Source: Amyelois transitella
Taxonomy: Eukaryota; Arthropoda; Insecta; Lepidoptera; Pyralidae
Reading direction: 5' to 3'
Length of the DNA stretch: 64,000 nt
NCBI RefSeq assembly: GCF_032362555.1
Contig: NC_083527.1
Location: forward strand, 1,178,001 to 1,242,000
Below the pieces are notes generated by a model, which was not told the origin of the DNA, ran no database searches, and saw only the letters and a list, made by a program, of their open reading frames with translations. Both the position numbers and the translations under genes were made by a program. This document shows, piece after piece, positions 9,849-18,716 of this stretch; the stretch's first letter is position 1; each line of letters starts with the position of its first letter.

Positions 9849-12800
9849 TTATATTTTCTTCTTCAAAAACAACGCTTGTATGGCATCGGCTGACAGTCCC
9901 TTCGTCTCGGGCAACGCTACATAAGAGAAGATAGCCGAGAAGAAGCAGATTGATGAAAAGCAGTAGAAGACTGGCCCCAAGCCGATGAGTTCCACCAGGT
10001 GGTTGAATATGAACAGCAAGAAGAAGAGGATGACCCATAAAGAAGACATGATTATGCTGCTGCACAGGCTTCGAACCTAGGACAAATAAAAACGTGTATT
10101 TATTTTAATACATTTAAACATCCATGGATTTTTTTTTCGATTTAAAGGTGTCCCTGCATATGATTATATTATAAGCTCGTAAGCACTAACTGTGCCGTGT
10201 GGTTCCCGACAACAATAATAAAATGAATAGGACCACTCCGTCTCATTCCCATGGAAGTCGTAAAAGGCGACCAAGGGATATGCTTATAAAACTTGGGAAT
10301 CTTCTTGTAGGCGATGAGCTAGCAACCTGGGACTATTTGAATCTAAATTTAGGACAGGTTGCTAGCCTGTCGCCTAAAAGAAGAATCCCAAGTTTATAAG
10401 CCTATCCCTAAGTCACTTTTTCCGCATCCATGGGAAAGAGATGTAGTGGTCCTATTCTTGTTTCTATTGGTGCCAGGAACCACACGGCACACTAAGAGAG
10501 AACTTCAAAAAATCCCCACGGGAACAGAAATAACCGAGATTTTTCGACATACTGGAAACTTATCATAGTCTACCTTCTCAAAATTCTCATCGTACTAACC
10601 TCGGGCAAAAATACTTCAGCATTTAGGACAAAAGGTATGACACCGCAGCCCAGGGTGAAGACGCAGTTGAAGGCGTAGATGAGGAAGGCTGTGAACCAGT
10701 AGCCGGCCCAGTGGAAGTGAAGTTGTGTTCCGAGCAGCAGATTGCAGACGCCAGATCCCACTGAGGTTGCTATCATGAGATTCTGAAAAAGATAAATACC
10801 GATTATTATTTTTTGCTTCGTCATTATCTTCCCGACTCTTTTCTTAGACAAGGGTCTGATTAAATTCGCAAGCTTAAAGTACGTTATAACTAAAGATCGG
10901 AATAGGTAGATTGATTGTATGTACTTGCATCATGAATTACCACAGAAAGCATAACATGGATAAGCCTCTTTTCCGGGATTCCATTTCAGTATTTACACTT
11001 ACAGTAAACTACATTGTTCGCGGGTAACATAGGACTACAATTTACGTGAACGAAGTCGAGGGAAAATATTTGAGTTAATATGGAACAGAAATAAATCAAG
11101 ACTTAATATATGTATTTGTTTTAAATAATTGAATCATTCAAAAAAATATCAATATGCATATACTACAGAAGAAATTAAACATACATAATGTATTTTAATG
11201 GCCTTAGTAAAGATAATATATTAAAGTTGACTGGTAGAGAATGCCATTAGGCATTAAATCCAGCTGGTGTAAATATACTTAATTTGAACAATGATGTTGT
11301 TAAATATTATGCCGTGTGGTTCCCGGCACCAGTACAAAAAAGAATAGGACCACTATACCACCATCTCTTTCCCATGTATGTCGTAAAAGGTGACTAAGGG
11401 ATAGGCTTCCACACTTGCGCTTCTTTTTTAGGCGATGGGCTAGCAAACTGTCACTATTTGAATCTCAGTTCTATCATTAAGTCAAATAGCTCAATGTGGC
11501 CTATCAGTCTTTTCAAGACTGTTGCCTCTGTCTACCCCACAAGGGATATAGACGTGACCATATGTATTTATGTTGTTAAAAAATCAACGATGAAATAATA
11601 TACTCGAATAAGCTCACCTTACGCCCAAACTTATCGATGACCATCACGCAAACAAAACTGGACACCAAGAAGTCCAGAGCCAGAAATATGGAACACTGGT
11701 TCGATGACATCGACGGTACAGCCTCCTTGAAGAGCGGCTCGGCGTACACTTGCATCACAGGACTCCCCATGAGAACTGATGATGCCATCATGACTAGGAC
11801 TACGGCTAATGCCCGCTTGGAAGACTTTGATTGTTCTGTGAAAGACCATTTGTAATGACATCACTATATTTTCTGCTTGAAATTTTGCCGTGTAAAACTA
11901 CCGTGTGGTTCCCGGCACCAATACAAAAAGGAATAGGACCACTCCATCTCTTTCCCACGGATGTCGTAAAAGGCGACTAAGGGATAGGCTTACAAACTTG
12001 GGATTCTTTTTTTAGGCGATGGGGATAGCAACCTGTCACTATTTGAATCTCAATTCTATCATTAAGCCAAGTAGCTGAACGTGGCCATTCAGTCTTTTCA
12101 AGACTGTTGGCTCTGTCTACCCCGCAAGGGAATATAGACGTGACCATATGTATGTATGTATGTATGTTGAAATTTTAGTAGGGTTACTTTAATTTACGTA
12201 TTTTGATCAAATTAAGGACGTCCTGGAAAAGGGTCAGGTCAAAAGTACCCGAAACCGCCGAGCTTGCATGAAGAGAGTTATGAATGTGGATGTAGCAAAG
12301 GAAGTATGCTGAGATCGTAGCAAGTGGAAAGAGGTAGTCTCTGCCTACCCCTCCGGGAAAGAGGCGTGATTTTATCTATGTATGTATGTTACTTTAAAAA
12401 CGTAAGTATCCGTCAGAGATAGTAATGTGGTTTGTGTGTCATCTTAAGATTCTAAAATTTCATACAATGCAATGCTGACAATATCGGTTTTAAGTTTGTC
12501 GGCCCGACATACGCAGAATGAGAAATCAAAAACCATTTTCGTAGCTGACAAGGAAAGGACAAGGTTATCAAGCAAGAAAAGAGATTCATGTTCGTAACCG
12601 GTTACCAAAGATCAGCTACAAACGTGGATTAAAGGATCATGTTTTGTATATGTCTATCTTATTCCAACCCAAAACTATAGTAAATACTTAATATCATTAC
12701 GAATACCTAAAAAAGTTAAAATAATTAAGTGCCGTGTGGCTCCCGGCACCAATACAAAAAAGAATAGGACCACTCCATCTCTTTCCCATGGATGTCGTAA

Positions 12801-15800
12801 AAGGCGACTAAGGGATAGGCTTACAAACTTGGGATTCTTTTTTTAGGCGATGAGCTAGCAACCTGTCACTATTTGAATCTCAATTCTATTACTAAGCCAA
12901 ATAGCTGAACGTGGCCATTCAGTCTTTTCAAGACTGTTGGCTCTGTCTACCCCGCAAGGGATATATACGTGACCATATGTATGTATGTATGTAATTATTT
13001 TACTGAGAGAAAATGAGTTGATGAATTCTTACTTAGTATCTTCCAAGCTGATTCAGTGTGTGGTTTCACTTTATCTTCTTCTTTGTCTGCTAACAGCCGG
13101 CTTAGGGCTTCTGGATCTGAAAAATATTCAGAAACAATCCAAATATCACAATTTATACTTCTTTTTATCAATCATTTTCACCAGATTGCTAAGTTTTCAT
13201 CAGTAAATAAATAAATATATACTGGACAGATCACACAGATTGAGTTAGCCTTGAATTAAATTCGAAACTTACGAGTATGTTACGAATGTATATGTTACTA
13301 ACTCAACAATACTATATTTTATTATAAATATAGTATTAATTAATCGTTAGATACTATATATCAGATATATACGCTTATATAGATAAACATCTAGGCCCTG
13401 GCCGGGATTCGAACCCGGGACCCCCGGTGTCACAAACAAATGCCCGGTTAAAATGCGTGATGCGCATAAACGGCACAGGTTCAAATCCTGCTCCGGCCAT
13501 GTTCCAATTTCATTATTTTTCTGAGATATGTACATTAGTTTGATACATTGTTTAATTAGATTAGATTTAGTAGTTATAATTAGATTTAAGTTATGTGACG
13601 TCAATTAGAGATACCTTGTATCCAATTTTGAAAATAAATCTATTCTATTCTATTCTAATCGATGCTCTTATGGTGAAACATTGTGACGAAATCTGCACAT
13701 TCATGCAACGGAATGTGTCACCATGATTCAATGTGAGTTAGATTCCCAAGGTTGCGAAGATCAGATGGGAGTCGCTTCATCTAAAAAACCTGACTCACCC
13801 CAACTCACTCCTGAATTGCCAGGATCCATGGTCAATGGCATATCCCGGGCTCCTCTCCAGAGTGGTGAGGATACAACCGGGACTAAAGCCAGGAGGAAAG
13901 AAGAAATGGAGTGATCATATTCCATTTTGCCTTGACATATGAAACATTCTTAGAATACCATTATAATATAATTAAACACATTTCATATATATATACAACC
14001 GTGACAGATAATAATTATGTTCACCATATCAGATATAACTATCTTGTTTGCAAAGCTCTTAAAACTAGTAAATATTGTAATATTTTGTAATGATTCCGCG
14101 TCAATTTTAGAAGTAGCAGTAATTTTACATGCCACGTGTAGCATACACACATACAATCACATACATATGCCCTGCGGGGTAGACAGAGCCAACAGGCATC
14201 AAAAGACTGAAAGGCCACGCCCAGCTGTCGGGCTTAATGATAGAATTGAGATTCAAATCATGACAGGTTGCTAGCCCATCGCCTATTAAATATTTTCAAG
14301 ATTGTCTACCCCGCAAGGAAAATAGACGTGATACTGAAAATTCTAACTAATAAGGTTCTTTTACCCAGTTCCGCTTCTAGAACCTTCTCCAGTCTAGGAT
14401 CCAACTGTATCTGAATTCTTTTTATCTCAGTCTCAACTTCTTTAGACGATGGATCCAACCGATTGTAGAAAGATATTGATTTGGTTGCAGCCTGAAATTG
14501 TTAAAATGTTTTTAACCAAAATTCGGAGAGCTATTCCGCCATACAACCACTATAAGGCGTTAGTAACAATATTTTTCTGGTTCATCTCTAACATGCCACG
14601 TTCAGTTCATACATGTAATCACAACTATATCTCTTGCGGGGTAGACAGAGCCAACAATCTTATGATGATAGGCCACGTTCAGCTGTTTGGCTTAGTGATA
14701 GAATTGAGATTCAAATAATGACAGGTTGTCAGCCCATCGCCTAGAAAAGAATCCCAAGTTTGTAAGCCTATCCCTTAGTCGCCTTTTACGACGTCCTTGG
14801 GAGAGTGATGGAGTGGTCCTATTCTTTTTTGTATTGGTGCCGGGAACCACACGGCACGGCACAGTATAAATAAAATAATCTTAATCACCTCAATCTTCCC
14901 CACGAGTACCAGGAAAACAGGAGACTCTGGTAACACCATCAACAGCACCATAGCTATCACTGCCATGGTCATGTTCGCGTATATAACCTGGTAGTAGGTC
15001 AGGTAACCACCTAGGGCGTAGCCCACCATCAGGCCGAGGAAATACCTGAACAGCAATATTTACAGGTATTTATTTATTTATGTAAACAAAATTATATACA
15101 GGAGCATTTATTACAGTAATTCTATTACAAAGGTGCTACTTATTTCAAAAGAAATCTCTTCCAGTAGACCCATGAGAGGAAAGATGACATTTGGAGCATA
15201 CATACATATGGTCACGTCTATATCCCATGCGGGGTAGATAGAGCCAACAGTCTTGAAAAGACTGATAGGCCACGTTCAGGCGTTCACATAATGACAGGTT
15301 GCTAACCCATCGTATAAAAAATAATCCAAGTTTGTAAGCCTATCCCTTAGTCGCCCTTTAGGACATCCAAGAGAAAGAGTGGTCCTATTTTTTTTGTATT
15401 GGTACCGGGAACCACACGGTTATCTTGCATCCACCTAGAAATATCACCTACTTCTTCAAATCAGCTATATTCTGAAATATATACAATATTTCTAATCCAA
15501 ATTCTCACCCTGATGCACTAAGCGCCGTCATGCCTCCCCTGATGGAGTCATGGGATATTTCAGAGATGAAAATCAGGGATGCGTTCTGCCCAGCCACGCC
15601 TATCCCTGATATGGTTACTGCTAGAAGAATCCATAGCACACTTCTTGTAAGATATATGATCGCCCAATTTAACTGTGAAGGTACATGTATAAGTTTTAAA
15701 AATTGTTCCTTATAAGTTTAGTTCCTCAACCTGTCATTAGATGGCGTTGTTCGTTATTATTTTTATTTAGATTGCGCTATGGTTTCTCTTTAATTATTTA

Positions 15801-17453
15801 CTATACTTAAATGTTTTTACATACTACGCATTCTCCCGAATCCCGAGCCAATATCGCTGGCTGTTTCGACGCCAGAGTGACTAGCGTCTCAAAGCTAAGA
15901 ATTGGATTGTATATTACAAAATTAAAAAGAAATTATCTTTTTTATATGAAGAAGGTTCTTTTTAATGCATGCGCTTGACTTCAATCTGCCTGGTGGTAAA
16001 CAAAATGAGGCCTAAGATGGTGCACTTAAACTCAAATAGTACCTATTCACTCTTGCCTTGAAAATCCCCAAGATATATGTATTGGTAAAGAGAGATGCAT
16101 AGATACATACATTTTTTTATTTTTTTTATTTTGATTTTTTTGACATATGGTCACGTCTATATCCCTTGCGGGGTAGACAGAGCCAACAGTCTAGAAAAGA
16201 CTGAAGGGCCACGTTCAGCTATTTGGCTTAATGATAGAATTGGGATTCAAATAGTGACAGGTTGCTGATCCATCGCCTAAAAGAACATTCCCAAATTTAA
16301 AAGCTTATCCCTTAGTCGCCTTTCACGACATCCATAGGAAGGAGACGGAGTGGTCCTATTCTTTTTCTATTCGTGTCGGGAACCACACGGCACGAGATTT
16401 GAAGCCTAAACTAAATATACATGATAAGGTAAGTCGTACATCAAAAAGGACTCACCACATAAGGCAATCCAAACAATATAGTAGCATACTTCCTGCCAAA
16501 ATTGTTGAAAGCGTATCCACAGAACGGTGTAGCTGCGAACGCTCCGATGTTACCCAGGCTGCCAAGAAGGGAGACCTCGAAGGTTGTCATCGGAGTAGAG
16601 AGGACGGTGTCGTTCGATTTGAAATTCTCTATGGTGAAAGACGGCCATGCGCAGACGAAGCCGGTTTGACAAGCCAGGAAACATACTGAAAGGTTGCGTC
16701 ATCATCGTAAAACGAGAAGTGTTGGTTGTCGATCATACATACATATCATCACGTCTATATCCCTTGCTGGGTACGGGGTAGACAGATCCAACAGATGTGA
16801 AAAGACTGAAAGGCCACGTTAAGCTGTTTGGCTTTTTTATAGAATGGAGATTCAAATAGTGACAGGTTGCTAGCCCATCGCCTAAAAGAAGAATCCCAAG
16901 TTTTTATAAAAATTACTCAGTCACCTTTCTCGACCGTGGAATGAAACCCAAGGACGCCGAAAGTCCAAAAGTCTTAAGAAACACTTATTTAGAGACAGAC
17001 TATATTGTGTATCTTAAAACTCAAGTCTCAAACTTATTTCAGCGCTAACTCATTCTGTATGATTTGTCCGATATATCTTTTTCCTTGTGATGCCCTATGG
17101 GTCCTAGCACCAATAAAAAAGGACAATTCCATCTCCTTCCCAAGAATATCGTAAAAGGCGACTAAGGGATAGGCTTACAAACTTGAGATTCTCCTTTTCG
17201 GCGACGGGCTAGCAACCTGTCACTATTTGAATCTTAATTCTAACATTACGCCAAACAGCTGAACGTGGCCTATCAGTCTTTTCAACACATTTTGGCTCTG
17301 TCTACCCTGCAAGGAATATTTGCATGTATGTATCTTTTTTCCATAATTTGAATTTAACAAACATTACTCACTACAAATCGTAGCAATAACCTGAATCAAG
17401 AACGCTGATGGTTTCAGCTTTATTTTCTCCAATTTTTCAATTTTCATATCCAT
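9849..17453 (-). CDS. Transporter 2: complete Tret1-like MFS sugar transporter, nine exons
   Basis: Exons in transcription order: 17453-17372, 16685-16456, 15672-15509, 15045-14889, 14491-14365, 13116-13033, 11835-11618, 10782-10600, 10076-9849. All introns are GT-AG and the phases close to 490 codons plus TAA. The start is the ATG at 17453. Landmarks: GFVCAWPSF after the N-terminus, GRK at residues 91-93 (loop 2-3), GVAGQNASLIFISEISHDS (TM4-5 region), PESPVFL from residue 198, a hydrophilic central loop rich in Lys and Glu (about 212-282), QVYAEPLFKEA (TM7), a second GRK at 352-354 (loop 8-9), and PETKG at 471-475 before the C-terminus LFLKKKI. These are hallmarks of the sugar-porter branch of the major facilitator superfamily; length is normal for it. 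A facilitated trehalose transporter of the plasma membrane is the likely role, but substrate cannot be read from sequence. Unlike its two paralogs it has an extra intron (15508-15046). Introns carry several SINE-A copies. Confidence 0.93.
10192..10350 (+). mobile_element. SINE-A 5' half, left arm of a palindromic pair
   Basis: GTGCCGTGTGG to about ATCTAAATTT; no tail. Joined at once to a reversed copy, 10351-10490. Confidence 0.9.
10351..10490 (-). mobile_element. SINE-A 5' half, right arm of a palindromic pair
   Basis: GACAGGTTGCTAGCCTGTCG to CCACACGGCAC in reverse; no tail. Both arms have their GTGCCG ends facing outward, in intron 8 of transporter 2. Confidence 0.9.
11311..11570 (+). mobile_element. 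SINE-A in intron 7 of transporter 2
   Basis: Full length; TGTTGTTAAA occurs on both sides (11295-11304 and 11571-11580), though six extra bases separate the left one from the element. Confidence 0.93.
11887..12166 (+). mobile_element. SINE-A with 10-bp target-site duplication
   Basis: TTGAAATTTT flanks it at 11877-11886 and 12167-12176. The 5' end carries a doubled GCCGTGT start. Sits in intron 6 of transporter 2. Confidence 0.95.
12200..12392 (+). mobile_element. LINE-R 3' fragment with tail
   Basis: From TTGATCAAATTAAGGACG through the TGA codon (GGCGTGATTTTAT) to (TATG)n. Codes for the same C-terminus as 7115-6834 with a stop inside. Confidence 0.88.
12730..12992 (+). mobile_element. SINE-A, full length
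   Basis: GTGCCGTGTGGCTCCC to a tail ending 40 bases before the donor end of transporter 2 exon 6. Confidence 0.94.
13206..13438 (-). mobile_element. SINE-B in intron 5 of transporter 2
   Basis: Reversed; B box GGGATTCGAACCCGGG at about 13402-13418; the A-box end is truncated where it meets a SINE-C. Confidence 0.88.
13439..13912 (+). mobile_element. SINE-C, split by a family D element
   Basis: Head TGCCCGGTTAAAATGCGTG with B box GGTTCAAATCC, then after the insert ATCGATGCTCTTATGGTG and the body ending GGGACTAAAGCCAGGAGG. The uninterrupted copy is 29977-30362. Confidence 0.85.
13547..13656 (+). mobile_element. Family D 3' end with (ATTCT)n tail, inserted in SINE-C
   Basis: ATTAGATTTAAGTTATGTGA to AAATAAATC and (TATTC)n; matches 24285-24434 and 32563-32712. 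Confidence 0.85.
14142..14336 (-). mobile_element. SINE-A, truncated, with a short reversed 3' piece
   Basis: Reverse copy 14142-14290 lacks its 5' third; 14298-14336 is a plus-oriented 3' end (GTCTACCCCGCAAGG) without TATG tail. Confidence 0.8.
14608..14862 (-). mobile_element. SINE-A in intron 4 of transporter 2
   Basis: Same strand as the gene; its GTGCCG end (doubled GGCACGGCAC) lies 26 bases past the exon 4 donor. Confidence 0.92.
15197..15419 (-). mobile_element. SINE-A inside the transporter-2-specific intron
   Basis: Occupies about half of the 463-base intron 15508-15046; same strand as the gene; slightly deleted. Confidence 0.92.
16143..16393 (-). mobile_element. SINE-A in intron 2 of transporter 2
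   Basis: Full length; its 5' end (GTGCCG side) at 16393 is 62 bases past the exon 2 donor and is included in the duplication seen at 17697. Confidence 0.93.
16734..16942 (-). mobile_element. SINE-A, 5'-truncated
   Basis: (CATA)n to the TTTTTATAAAAATTACTCAG area; an extra GCTGGGTAC is duplicated near the GGGGTAGACAG. Confidence 0.88.
16995..17085 (+). mobile_element. SINE-B 3' fragment
   Basis: ATTGTGTATCTTAAAACTC to GATTTGTCCGATATATC; the 3' part of the family only. Confidence 0.7.
17096..17333 (+). mobile_element. SINE-A, diverged, in intron 1 of transporter 2
   Basis: GGGTCCTAGCACC to CATGTATGTATC; ends 38 bases before the exon 1 donor. Confidence 0.85.
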
Positions 17454-17475
17454 TTTTCACTACACTACTCTCTAT

Positions 17476-17506
17476 CACTGGCGTATCACTACTATTAGAT
17501 ATAAAA
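17476..17506 (-). promoter_or_regulatory. Candidate core promoter of transporter 2
   Basis: Minus strand TTTTATAT (17506-17499) is followed about 25 bases on by CCAGTG (17481-17476), an initiator-like hexamer, 23 bases upstream of the ATG at 17453. The adjacent upstream 80 bases (17518-17600) are duplicated at 18107-18195. Confidence 0.3.
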
Positions 17507-17517
17507 TCTCGAGATAG

Positions 17518-17600
17518 ATAATATTGTTATTCTTTATTTACTTATTACAACGTGGCGTGTCAGAGATTCTAAACCTTATTAATTTGTGAGTACTTTCATT
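17518..17600. repeat. Upstream region of transporter 2, first copy of a duplicated block
   Basis: This 83-base block just upstream of the transporter 2 promoter recurs almost unchanged at 18107-18195 (shared core includes ACGTGGCGTGTCAGAGATTC). It is not one of the dispersed families and is found only at these two places, so it marks a local duplication. Confidence 0.85.
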
Positions 17601-17603
17601 GTT

Positions 17604-17697
17604 GTGCCGTGTGGTTCCCGTCACCAATACAACATCCATGGGGAAGAGATGGAGTGGTCCTATTCTATTTCTATTCGTGCCGGGAACCACACGGCAC
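17604..17697. mobile_element. Palindromic SINE-A derivative (5' ends outward, no tails)
   Basis: GTGCCGTGTGGTTCCC start at left, ACATCCATGGGGAAG to GGGAACCACACGGCAC at right. Second example of the architecture at 10192-10490. Confidence 0.88.
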
Positions 17698-17698
17698 A

Positions 17699-17831
17699 AG
17701 CCTGGTTTCTGAACTTAATATACATGATAAGGTATGTCGTATATCAAAAAGGACTCACCATATAAGGCGATCCAAACAAAATAGTAGCATAATTCCTCCC
17801 AAAATTGTTGAAAGTGTAACCACAGAACAGA
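17699..17831 (-). pseudogene. Duplicated 3' half of transporter 2 exon 2 with its splice donor
   Basis: Minus-strand translation FCGYTFNNFGRNYATILFG mirrors FCGYAFNNFGRKYATILFG of the real exon 2 (16685-16456), and the following donor GTGAGTCC and intron start are also copied, down to the flanking SINE-A end at about 17697 (compare 16393). The Lys of GRK is Asn and a Leu is Ser, so it is decaying. Its right end joins directly to a copy of the gene's upstream region (17830 onward and 18107-18195), with exon 1, intron 1 and the 5' half of exon 2 missing. Confidence 0.85.
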
Positions 17832-17850
17832 GATAGAAAATATTGTTATT

Positions 17851-18102
17851 ACATACATATGGTCACGTTTATATCCCTTGCGGGGTAGACAGAGCCAACA
17901 GTCTTGAAAAGACTGAATGGCCACGTTCAGCTATTTGGCTTAATGAAAGAATTGAGATTCAAATAGTGACAGGCTGCTAGCCCATCGCCTAAAAAAGAAT
18001 CCCAAGTTACAAGCTTACTCTTAGTCGCATTTTACGACATCCATGGGAAAGATATGAAGTTGTCTTATTCTTTTTTGTATTGGTGCCGGGAACCACACGG
18101 CA
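17851..18102 (-). mobile_element. SINE-A inserted in the duplicated transporter 2 upstream block
   Basis: Full length; GTTATT on both sides; splits the junction block shared with 17511-17532. Confidence 0.93.
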
Positions 18103-18106
18103 GTTA

Positions 18107-18195
18107 TTATTATATTGTTATTCTTTATTTATTTATTACAACGTGGCGTGTCAGAGATTCTAAACCTTATTTATTTGTAAGTACTTTCATTGCTC
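18107..18195. repeat. Second copy of the transporter 2 upstream block
   Basis: Near-identical to 17518-17600. A SINE-A copy (17851-18102) separates it from the exon 2 fragment to which it was originally joined; short flanking repeats (GTTATT) sit on both sides of that SINE. Confidence 0.85.
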
Positions 18196-18250
18196 CCCTG
18201 TAATATACGAGTACTTTATCACAAGTGGTTTTATTTTCTTTTTCATATAT

Positions 18251-18500
18251 ACATTCATATAATCACGTCTATATCCCTTGCGGGGTAGACAGATCCAATA
18301 GTCTTGAAAAGACAAAAGGCCACGTTCAGCTGCTTGGCTTCATAAAAGAATTGAGATTCAAATAGTGACAGGTTGCTAGCCAATCGCCTAAAAGAATTCC
18401 AAGTAAATAAGCCTATCCCTTAGTCGCCTTTTACGACATCCATGGGAAATAAATGAAGAAGTATTATTCTTTTTCTATTGGTGCCGGGAACCACACAGCA
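18251..18500 (-). mobile_element. SINE-A, full length
   Basis: ACATTCATATAATCACGTC to GAACCACACAGCA. Confidence 0.92.
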
Positions 18501-18531
18501 AATGAAATTACGTCTTTAACCCTTCTTGGGT

Positions 18532-18716
18532 GGTCTTGATAGGCCACGTTCAGCTGTTCGGCATAATGACAGAATTATGATTCAAATATTGACAAGTTAC
18601 TAACCCATCGCCTAAAAAAAGATTCCTTATTCGTTCCTTTAATTGCTATTTACTTTACGACATCCATGGGAAAGAGATGAAGTGGTCTTATTCTTATTTC
18701 TATTATTGCCGGGAAC
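18532..18716 (-). mobile_element. SINE-A lacking its 3' end
   Basis: GGTCTTGATAGGCCACG to GCCGGGAACC; no tail. Confidence 0.85.

Noticed and set aside
13033..13206. 73-codon plus-strand frame at 12985-13206
   Set aside because: It is antisense to transporter 2 exon 6 and a SINE-A tail.
12730..18500. CRISPR-like array suggested by regularly recurring repeats
   Set aside because: Repeats are 250-base SINE copies in both orientations at irregular spacing in a eukaryotic genome.
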